DNA of 43,124 bases from Branchiostoma floridae (Eukaryota > Chordata > Leptocardii > Amphioxiformes > Branchiostomatidae). The notes under the pieces were generated by a model. That model was given only the letters and a program-made list of their open reading frames with translations. It was not told the DNA's origin and ran no database searches. Below are positions 13,001-25,000 of this stretch, piece after piece. Numbering within the stretch: position 1 is the first letter of the stretch; each line of letters starts with the position of its first letter. Location: positions 5,666,692-5,709,815 of the forward strand of contig NC_049985.1 of assembly GCF_000003815.2 (NCBI RefSeq), read 5' to 3'. A program made the position numbers and the translations under genes.

Positions 13001-16000
13001 GTCAGACCATTGTTATCATACCACAAAATAATATGAAAAAAAGGAAAAAATGTTGCATAATGTGTTTTTCTCTTTCTGCAGCATGAAAAAAGATCATGCA
13101 TGGGCCACCAGTCGGGGAAAACCACAACAGCCGATGTTGCTCCAAACCAAAATGTTCGTCCAGGGACACCAAGGTGAGACAACCCTAATAAATACTCTAC
13201 AAAGTTGACACACTAAAAAAAGGTAAACTTATTAATAAGTTTAAATGTTTAAATTCATACTATCGTACATGTACCAATGTGCATGCATTGCTTTCATATG
13301 ACAACCAGACTTCATGAATGGTAAAATCATGCTGTTTGCAGAAAAACAACAGATACAGGAAAGGACAGAGATACAACTGGAATTACAAGTACTGAATCAG
13401 ATGAAAAATACACAGACAGGTAAGTGATACACATGTCACACTAATTGACCTTTATCTGTTGTGTAACGTATATCTATTGATTTAAAAAAGGGTTAATAAT
13501 AGAATTCATTCAATGACATCGGTAACGCCACCATAATGCAAACTTAAGAGACTCAATCATGTATTCAGAACATTGTCTGAAAAGCTTTAAATTGATACTG
13601 TAAATGCAGAAATGTTCGCGGGGATTTAATTTCGCGGTAGCGGGAAAAAGGACTTTTCGCGGTGGTTTTAATTTCGCGGTAGCACCATGCACTGAAGTCT
13701 CTTACTACCATGAAAAAATGTTCGCGGTGGTTTTAAATTCGCGGTAAAGTGGCCACCGTGAAAAACGCGAAAATTAATCCACCGCGAACATTTCTGCATT
13801 TACAGTAATCATGCATTGAAAGATTGCGAGGCCAAGATTCTAAACTTTCCGTCCCTTTTATATCGCAAGACTGCCTTCGTCATGGAAGGAATCCCAGAGG
13901 ATTAGAACTTTGGTGGCATTTGCAGGAATATAATATAATATATAATATACATATACTATATATATCAAATCAACTGTTACAGCAACAACAGATAGATCAG
14001 TCACATCCACGCAAATGATTATTTGACAAGGAAGATTTTATTTGCTGAGCCGCGACTCGACTCAAATGGTGCTCAATCATAAAACAGACCCATTTAATGC
14101 ATCTACTGAACCTGGTGTACCACCAATTCTTAATTACACAATTCAGATTTATTGCATTGATGTGCCATGATTTCAAAGTATTACGGTCATCATGTTCATC
14201 TAGTAATTAAAATCAAGCCAACCCATAATAAGACATTGGCTTTCTTTCAGTTCAAGACAGCAAAAGGACCACCTTAAGGAAGGTGAATCATCCCTTGCCA
14301 GGGCAGACCTGGATGCAGCAGAGCAGCACTTTGCAGCTGCACTCAAGTTGGTACATGTCAGAGGTAAGGAGAAACTCATTGACATGTAAATGTTGCAGCT
14401 GTTACACAAAATGCAACTTTTCAATATGGAAATGATTGAATTGAGATATAGTACAGTACACTTACTCCCTGCCCCTGGACCTAAATGTATCCACAACTAA
14501 AACATTATAAGCCTGGTACTTGCAAAGAATTTGACCTCCAAACTTGAAGCTCTGCAGAAACGCAACAGTCGAACCGCAGAGCTCTATGCGCATCAGTTCT
14601 GCGCAGCCTTCTCTTTGACAGGTCATAAGCCGCAACGCAGTTTGTCCTGGTTTGACCCCTTGCATGCGTATAAACAACTGCCTGTTGTGCAACAAAAAGA
14701 CCTCAAACCTACATAATGTTTATAATTTGCCCAGCACAGCCATGTGGATATTTATTGCATTGCAAAAGTTCAGCCAACGTTGTGGCCCCCGGAACAAAGC
14801 AATGTTCGGTCTGTGTATTTGTGATTATCTTTTCTCCAGTTTGCCGGCGCACAGTCAGTTTTGTCCACAGTCGGACAGTCCAGTTCCTCACCTTCACATT
14901 GATACCAAACTTGAAGGGTAAATTTTAGGAGAAACGGTTTTGCCCCCCAAAAAACTACAGCCATGTCAAATTCCTCGGCGTCTTTTTTCGAATGAGAAAC
15001 TGCACACACTGATCTTTCACTATGCTTTACAAAACTCAGACATGATGTTTTGACATCATTACGCTTGCACATGAATCCTACTTATTCTGGCTTCTGGATA
15101 ATGTTAGTCTTATTTTGGTGGGTTTCCCGAAATCTATTTGCGACGGAAAGACTTGAGCCGTTAGTTATATCAACTTTTCCAAATGCTGGTTGAGCTTGGA
15201 ACATTAGGCCTGACCCTCGCGGCACGAACATGGAACGTACCAGCTGGGTTCCACCGTTCGAACCCAGGTTCGGACCAGGAGTTTGAAATAGATTGACTCA
15301 AAATATGATGAATCTTAAAAACTCTTACTTTGTACTAAAACTCTGTGTCTATGTGTGTTTGATTATCATCATACCACTCATTATATTGCATGTGACAGCC
15401 GCACCCATTCAGATTCTTGTACCAAGAAATGAGGTCTGTGACACAATGCGAAATGTATAAAAATTTGGTCCGTCCGCAGGGAAGTGTTCTTGGGTAGCTA
15501 CAACCAGACTGAAACTTCACCGCTGTGATTTGCGCATGTTCGCAGTTAATTTGGGGGCAAAACCGTTTCTCCTAAAATTTACCCTTCAAGTTTGGTATCA
15601 ATGTGAAGGTGAGGAACTGGACTGTCCGACTGTGGACAAAACTGACTGTGCCCCGGCCAACTGGAGAAAAGATAATCACAAATACACAGACCGAAAATTG
15701 CTTTTTTTTGAGGGGGCTGATCTTTTGCAATGCAATGAATATCCACTTGGCTGTGCTGGGCAAATCATGTAGATACGAAAAAGTATAAACATTATGTATA
15801 TCTAAGGTGTCTTTGTTGCAAAATAAGCTGTTGTTTACACCCATGCAGCGGGGTCAGTCCATGACCCGGCGTAAGCCGTATTTCAGAGAATAACGCGTTC
15901 TATGGTGACCTGCGGTTCGAGTGGCAACTTGCTGCTAACAGGTCCATTATTGAACTTGACCTTCCTCTTTGCAACCTCTACCATTCCACCAAATAACAGC

Positions 16001-19000
16001 TTCACTGTCTGGCACAACTAAAAACATTTACCTTTTTGGCAAAGGTAGTGAGATTACAAAGAAACTTCTGGTAATATAAGAATGATTTTAGGACAGGAAA
16101 ATGTACTACGTACAGCCCAAGTACAGTTCATGATTACATGGGTACTAAAAGAATAGACATATCCTACATCAAGTTCTTACTCCCCAGATCCCACAGCCCA
16201 GCAGTACCAGAGAGAGGTGGAGCCCCTGTGCAAGTTGGGGGATGTCTACAGTAAGCGAGGTCAGCAGACAGGAGACGGGGGAGACTTTGTCAAAGCAGTA
16301 GCAATCTACAACGCAGCAATAGCCAGGTCAAATAATGACATCATTAACAGTAACATTATAACAAAGGCTAAAGAAGTAGAAAAGTCATTTCTAATATGCG
16401 TCTTAGACATTCACTGCAATGTGAGCCAAGATGACACCAAAAAACACAAGGAACAGCTGAAGAAGATGCGAGACCAGGTCAAGCTGGAGATGGAAACCAT
16501 TGACCAGCAGCTGGATCCCTATGTACATGATGATGATGACCCACGTGTCAAAGACATTGAGGCAAAACGAGCTCAGACTGTCAGGCGGTTGTTTGAGGAA
16601 ATTGCACAACTGAGAAATGATTTTATTAGCCAGCTTGTAGAAGACTGTATTGGGGTAATGGGTCCCCCTCCCTGTAAGTATGCCCTGATAGGTTTGGGTT
16701 CACAGGCCACAGGACTCGTAACTCCATACTCAGACCTAGAGTTTGCCATCTTGGTAGAGGAAGAAAGTGAAGAGTGTCTGGTGTACTTCCGCAACCTCAC
16801 CCACTATCTCCATCTCAAGGTGGTCAACCTGAGAGAAACCATTCTCCCAGCTTTGGGAATAAAATCTCTCAATGACTTCTACTCTGGTGATCCACTGGAT
16901 GATTGGTTCTATGATTCTGTTACACCACGTGGGTTTGCATTTGATGGCTCCATGCCAAAGGCAAGCAAAACTCCACTGGGCAGGAAAGGGACTATGAATG
17001 AACCACCCAGTGAACTCATCTGCACCCCAGAAAACATGGTTTCCATTCTACAAAAGGATGTCACATTATACCTGAAGGAAGGATACCACCTTGCCACTAT
17101 CTTGAGAAATCCATGTATGATAGCAGGGGACAAGGATCTGATTGATACATACATGGCCATAACAGTGAAGACACTGCAAGACGATGGAGGTAAAATGGCT
17201 GGACAACTGGCACTGGAAATACTAGAGGAAAACAGAAAAAAATATGACAATACAGGAATACATGCAAAATATGACCATACAGGAATTACAGCAAGGCTGA
17301 TTGATGTGAAGAAAGAAGTATATCGTTTTCCAGCTCTAGCAGTGGATTGCTTGGCACTGTCCTCAGGCATCATACCTACCACTGTTTGGAAGACAATACA
17401 AGAAATGGAAAACCAAGAAGTGATCAGTGCCAACAATGCACACCACCTGACAGTGCTTGCCAGTATCTCAGCAGAACTCAGACTCAGAACCTACATTGCA
17501 AATGGAGGACAAAATGAAAACTTGTCAGCTTTGGCTTCAATGGAAACAGTACTAAAGGAAGAGGAATTATCTAGACAGACCAATGATGACATGCAAACAC
17601 ATCCACTGAAGCCAGTTTTCCATCTAACAAATGAAAAGCAGCTTTTCAGATATTATCAAACAGCACTTCCTCTGAAGAGTGCTTTGTCCAAATTGTCTGG
17701 AAAGAGGATGATTAGTCTCAATTCATTCTCTGATTTCTATAATAATTCTCCGAAAATACGTGGAAAGATGTACACTGAGGTATGCAGATATAGACTGGCT
17801 ATCAGCTACTATGAAGAGGCCCTGAAGAAACCTGAAGATACAGACTCTGACACTGAGAGCAGGATAGATATGCTATACTTTCTGGGAAAGGCATGTTTCA
17901 TGGTCGGAGATAACCAAAAAGCTATCAGTTACAGTGAACAGGCGCTGCAAATATGCAGGAGTATCTATGGTCAAGATACAGCAGATAGTCAAGTTGCTGC
18001 CTTACTCAACAACCTGGCAACAGCCTGGCATTATCTGGGTAATCACAAGAAAGCCATTGATTACTTTCAACAGGCACTGCAGATGAATGTGACTATCTCT
18101 GGCCAGAATACTGCAGATCCTACCATTGCTGCCTCACTGACTAACCTGGGGTCAGCCTGGTTTGCACAGGGTAATCACATGAAAGCAATCAGCTACTATG
18201 AACAGGTACTGCAGATGTGCAGGAGCATCCATGATCAGAATACAGAACATTATGACCTTACTACAATGTGCTGTACATCACTAAATAACCTGGGGTCAGC
18301 CTGGTCAGAGCTGGGTGACTACAGGAGAGCAATCAGCTATTTTGAACAGGCACTGCAGGTGGCCAGAAGTACCTATGGTCAGAGTACAGCACATCCTGAC
18401 ATTGCGCACTCACTGAGCAACCTGGGGTCAGTCTGGTCCAAGCTGGGTGATCACAGGAAAGCCATCAGCTACCATGAACTGACACTGCAGATGAAGATGA
18501 TTACCTATGGTCACCATACAGCACATTATGAAATTTCCAACTCACTGAATAGCCTGGGGTCAGCTTGGTTGGAGTTGGGCAATTGCAGGAGAGCAATCAG
18601 CTACTTTGAACGGGCACTGAAGATGAGGGTGACTATCTATGGCCAGAGTACAGCACATCCTGACATATTCAACTCACTGAACAACCTGGGGTCAGCCTGG
18701 TCCAGGCTGGGTGATCATAGGAGAGCAATCAGCTGCCATGAACAAGCACTGCAGATGAGCAGGAGTATCTATGGTCAGAGTACAGCACATTCTAGTATTA
18801 CCACCTCACTAAACAACCTGGGGACAGCATGGCACTATTTGGGTCATCACAGGAAAGCCATTAGCTACTTTGAACAGGCACTGGAGATGCTCAGGAGTAT
18901 TCATGGTCAGAATATGGCACATCCTCACATTGCTGACTTACTGAGCAACCTGGGGTCAGCCTGGGACCAACTGGGTGATGACAGGAAAGCAATAGACTAC

Positions 19001-22000
19001 TTTGAAAAAGCATTACAGATAAATAATAGTATCTATGATCCGAGTACAGCACATCCTCATATTGCCATCTCACTGATCAAGCTTGGGTCAGCCTGGTCCA
19101 AACTGGGTGATCACAGGAAAGCCATTAGCTACTTTGAAAAGGCAATAGAGAAGAAGGGCAGTATGAACAATGTAAGTATCTACATTGCTGCCTCACTTGA
19201 CAACCTAGGGTCAGCCTGGTCCAAGCTGGGTGATAACGGAAAAGCAATCAGGTACCATGAGGGGGCACTTAAGCTGAACAAGAGGCTCTGGGGTCAGAGT
19301 AAAGCACATCCTAACATTGCCACCTCACTCAACAACCTGGGATCAGTCTGGTTGAAAATGCGTGGTCACGGGAAAGCAATCAGCTACAGTGAACTGGCAA
19401 TGCAGATGAACAGGAGTATCTACGGTCAGAGTACAGCACATGCTGACATTGTCACCTCACTCAACACCCTAGGGTCAGCCTGGCATTATCTGGGTGATGA
19501 CAAGAAGGCCATCAGCTACTTAGAACAGGCACTGCAGATGGTCCAGAGTATCTATGGCCAAACAACAGCACATCCTGACACCATTACCGTACTGAAAAAC
19601 CTAGGGTCAGTCTGGCATAATATGGGAGATCACAGGAAAGCAATCAGCTACAATAAACAGGCACTGCAGATGGAGAGGAGTATCTATGGCAGTAATACAT
19701 CATCACATCCTGTCAGTGCCATCTCACCTGGGGGAAGCATGGCACAAGCTGAGTGATTAGGAAAGCATACAGTTACCATGAAAGGCACTGCAGATGTAAC
19801 ATATCCATGGTCAGAATAAACCACATCCTGACATTGCCAGTTTCATTTAAGGATGTTTGGGCTTCAGATTCTGGTACTCTCTCATTAAGGAAAATCTCTG
19901 CCAAGAGGAAATCTCTGCCCAGAGGCCTTGGCTACATATGACGTAATCTGCAATGTAGAACTTTTAACAGGATGCATCAAATTCTGAAACGTCTTTACCA
20001 TTTCCAAAACCAAATCCAGCAGCTTGAGTAACTATTATATGGCATATCTTATTACCTAGATGTCTAACCTTCATTAATATTTATACAGGATGCATTTGTA
20101 ATGATGTACATGTATGACATATTTCTCCTAATTTTAACTAGCCAGTGTTGTTGTAAACACTCATTCGAAGTAGATTATCAAGTAAAACAGAAGTTAGCCT
20201 CCAGGAGCCTTACTGAGATCAGAAATACAATCATGTTCTATGACCTTATCAGGGACGGACCAGGAAGTGGTGACAGATTAAGACAGACCATGTTCTACAT
20301 GTATGAATATTATGTTCTTTGTCCTTCCTGAGAATGCATTCTAAAATTTGGTCTTTTGGGGTCAACTACTTTGTATCAAAGCTTGATGAATTCCAAAACC
20401 AGTTTGTGTTTGAGTTTGCATGTGTCTGTGTTTATATATATATTAAGCATGTTGTTTACATGTGTGCGTGCGAGATTTGAGTGTTAATGTGTACATGTAC
20501 ATGTATTTACATGTATGTGTGCAAATGTATAATCATGGTGTCTGTGCAAAGATGTACAAAAGGTATGTGTTTGCAACCATAACTGTGCTACCCACCCCCA
20601 AGAATGTTAAAAACAACATTTACTGACTAGTGTACATTTATGTGTGCACACAGGTGTACAATCATGGTGTCTGTATGAAGATGTACAAAAGGTTTGTGTG
20701 TGCAAGCATAACTGTGCTTTTAAATGAATTTTACCCACCCCCAAGGAGGTTAAAAACAACATCTGTCCCTACACAAAGATTCACAAGAATCCCTCACCTG
20801 TGTAAGCACAGCTGTGCTGCTGTCTTCTCCACAGGAGTCGTAGATCATCTTGGCCAGTTCCTCAGGGGGGAGGGGGTGCGTGATGGTCCTCTCCCTGGGC
20901 TGGGGGGGCAGGCCCACTGACAACTGCTTCTGTCGCACTAACAGGTCTGTGGCAGCCTACAGGATGGGAAATCAAAATCAAACCCACCAGAAACCCACTA
21001 AATCATGTATGTGCTCAGGAAATGAGGTAAAAAGGCTTTGCCCCTGAGATCTTGCCCACAAAAATGCTAAGCAAAGGCCTGACTTCACAGTGCTGTTCTC
21101 TTTTTCTACCTGAAGACATGACAATAGATTTTATTAGGACTAATAATATCATTGACATTTGCAATGTTATGATTCTGATTTGGTGATTACCTCTACTTCA
21201 CAGCTCTGTTCTCTTTATTGCTTGATGACCTGACACTTTATAGACTAAAAAAAATCATGAACATATACAATGATTCTAATTTGGTGGTTAACTCTACAGA
21301 GTCTCATCCAAAGTGGAGTACAATTAACCTGAGGATGAATGTCAATTACTTTTGATATGCATGATTTTGAAAGGATTGGTGCATAAAATGTACAATAATA
21401 AAGATTCATGAAGTGCAAAAATGAAGAACTGATGGATCCAACATTATTATCTAAGACAATGCCATTCAGTGGCAAATCATTTATTCATGACTTTGTGGAA
21501 TCATTCTATGGTCTCCTCCATATAAATGTACATGTCCATTTAAACAAAGCATGACAGCATGACAGACATGCATGATATCATAATCTATAGAGTCAGATGC
21601 AGCTTGGCAGCTCTATTAGAGACACAATCATTATGTTTGGGGTCCAGGTATTCTATTCAGTCATGGGAATGGATGAATAGAAGAGTGATTGAATGAATGA
21701 TTGAAAGTGCGAATACTTATTCTTGACAATGCATTAAAACATGGCTCTCTAGGCACCTGCCCACATAGGCGCACTAACAGATTATCAAGGGGCTAGTCCG
21801 TTACTAAAGTTTAGAATTTTCATCATTCTGATTTAAGAGATGGTAAAATAATAACAGTGTGACCATCTTAAAAAGTACAGCAATCTAATTGTAAACAGCT
21901 TTATTTGTATTCAACAAATATCTACTTGTTCAATGATATGGGAATGCATAGACACACACACACACATGAAAGGTGGAACAAAGAAATACACACTAGAATC

Positions 22001-25000
22001 ACAAACTACAAAATCCCTAAAAATACTGTACCCTACTATGCATATTGAAGAATATGAAACTTTCAAAGACATGTAAATTGTCCGGAAGGGAAAGAACCAC
22101 ACATGACAACAGACATAAAAGGATTCCGTTGGGATTGTTTAAAGATAAGACTACATGATCATGATCTGATCCCGATACACAATTGCTCTAACATTTTTGT
22201 GACCCAAAATATTGTTTTCAAAACGTTCCAATGACTGTAGAAGTAAACTGTTTCACAGAATGGGTTAATATATCATAGATCCACACTCGATCACAGACAG
22301 CAGGAAAAATAGAACAACACACAAGGTTGAAGATGTGTAGAATTCATGAAAAAAGGATGATTGAAAAAGAAAAAAAAAAGTTCACCAAAAAGCCATGACT
22401 GTGGCACTCCAATGGCGAGCCAATGATTGAGTGCCTCCTGGGTGAACATGGGGTGAACATGGGGTTTTCCAGCCTCGGCATCCCTACGGTCAGCTGTCTC
22501 TGTCTCACCAGCAAGTCTGTTATAGCCTAGGGGTGTGGGTGTGTCAGGGGGATGCAGGTAGACTTGTGAAAGGCTGTCTTTTGTTCTGGTTGTTCTAAAG
22601 CTTATATCACATTTGTAGCTAGTATAGTTAAATGGGACAGTCGTTACTGTGATATATTTTTTCATAGTGGCCCATGTAGATGCCAGTGCCACACATACTC
22701 TACACAGCAGATCAACAAAAAAAGCACACTCTAAGTAACAGTACAAACTTACATGTATAACAGACTTTTTTTTCACAACAAATTATTTGACAATCATTTA
22801 GTCAAATTTGCAGTTGAAAGATACAGTACAAACTTACACGAATAACAGACTTTTTTCACAAAAACATTTATTTGATGATTATTTTGTCAATGGAAAATCT
22901 GAGAGGTAAATCTGCAGCTGAAAGATCGGTCTCTGTTGGGTGACAGATAGATTGAATAATGGAAAATGGAAAGCATGATTCAAAATTGAAGAAGATTGGT
23001 ATGATTTCAACAGTCACACTTCTGTCAAGGTAGCTTTTCTTATATAATGGCATAACACACTGATGAAGTTTAAATGTGGTGATTCAAATAACACATGTAC
23101 CATGAATCTGTTTTGCTTGTCAATGAAAACTGTTACAATAATCAACTATTAAGTACTACAGTGAACATAAACATCTTCTGTGTACTGACATCCCAATGTG
23201 GTATGTAGAAGCATAACAACGAACAACCACAGGAATTGTTTCATTTATAGAATGTTCAGCCTTGCTGCTAGATTGTGTGGACATAGAATGTACATGTACA
23301 TGTACAATGTCATGTGTAATTTGAAACATTGTCACAAATCTAAAATGCTTCCTTCCAATGGATAAAAGCATTCATTTTCAAATGAGGATATCAAGAAATC
23401 ATGAGAAACAGAAAAAATGTTTGTAACATTGCCAAACTGACCAATATTTCTAATACGTACTATCTTGAGTGTTATTCTAGAAAGTTAAAAACTTGCCATC
23501 ATCAGTAATAAAAAGGACTAAATCAGCACAAACTAACCTGTGCCAAGTCTTCCACCCTTTTCTTCAGCATGCCTGCCATGTGGCGCACGATGGACCACTG
23601 CTTGAGCTGCCCCGCCTTCTCGTACAGCTCTCCCACCAGCATCACCACAGTCACACCCTCTCTCATGTTGATCTTGGTGTCCCAGTCTGGACCCCTGGGA
23701 AAGGTAAAAAGAGGTCAAACTCAAATCAGACTGCTTTTCAATAGTAGTAGTGTAATGCAGCTGTACTAGTAGCAGTGTAATACTCGTCTGGATTCTCCGA
23801 CAAGCACAATGGGTCACCCCAATGTCTTCATGACATGTTGGGTTCCATGTGAAGCGGTTTGATGCTTCAGGCTAATGCCTGCAGCTGACCAGTACACAGG
23901 GCCAGTCTATGTCCCCATCCAAAAGGTTCAATGCATTAGAGTAGAGTAGAGTAGAGTAGAGTTCTTCAGGCTCAGGTAGGAACTGCAGTTCCAGTTTAGG
24001 CCGCTCTTTCCTTTCTAAGTCACTGACATCCCAGGTAATTGCGGATCGTCCAGAGCTCTAAAGATGTAATACACGCTGTGTTTCTTCATGTGGTTGCCTA
24101 GTCTTTCCTTAAAGCAGTTTACACTTGGGGATGTCACCACCGGCTCTGGTAGATTGTTCCACCATGAGACAACTCTGATGCAGAAGAAGTGTGATCTTCT
24201 GTTACTTTTCGACGCTTGTCTCTTAATCCGGAGGCAGTGACCCCTTGTTCTTGTGCTCGTATTTAACTCAAACGGACATGAAGTGTCGTATATCCCATGT
24301 AGGAACTTGTAGGTGTTTATCAGGTCCCCCCTAAGTCTCCTATAGACCAGTGTAGGTAAGTTTAGAGCCTTCAGTCTCTCTTCATAGGGTAGACTTCTAA
24401 GGCCGGGAACTCTCTTCGTTGCTCTCTTCTGTACCCTTTCTAGATCCAGGGCCAGCTTCCATGTGTAGGGGGACCATGCAGGAGCCCCATACTCCAGCTG
24501 GGGACGAATGAGCGACTTATATAGGAGTAAGAACACCTCCTTATCTACATAGGCAAAAGTCCTCCATATGAGACCTGCGATCTGATTTGCCTTATTACAA
24601 ATGTTGGATATATGTTTGCTGAAACTCAGCTCCTTGTCCACAGTGATACCCAAGTCCTTTTCCTGTTGTGTAAATTCCAGTAGGGTACGAGTCTCATTAT
24701 CCAACATTGAGTATGTGTAGTCAGGGTGTCCTTTTCCCAGTCTTATTACTGTACATTTCATGGGATGAAAGCTCAACTGCCATTTTATTGCCCAGTCCTG
24801 AAGTACTTGAAGGTCCCTCTGCAATTTGTTGCATTCTTCCCTTTGTACTACTGATCTATATAACTTAGTGTCGTCTGCAAAGAGCTTCAGCTTACTCTGC
24901 ACAATTTCCGGCATGTCGTTGACAAATATAGTGAAGAGCACCGGACCCAGGACGCTCCCCTGGGGAACTCCGCTTGTTACTTCGGCCCATTCTGATTTTT

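Noticed and set aside
15195-15275. Possible tRNA gene from TTCGAACCC in the palindrome spacer
   Set aside because: Only a B-box-like word is present; no A box, anticodon arm or acceptor stem can be paired.
15530-15844. Open frames on both strands inside the palindrome arm
   Set aside because: They mirror each other in the other arm (14709-15072) because of the inverted repeat and match no known family; treated as part of the element.
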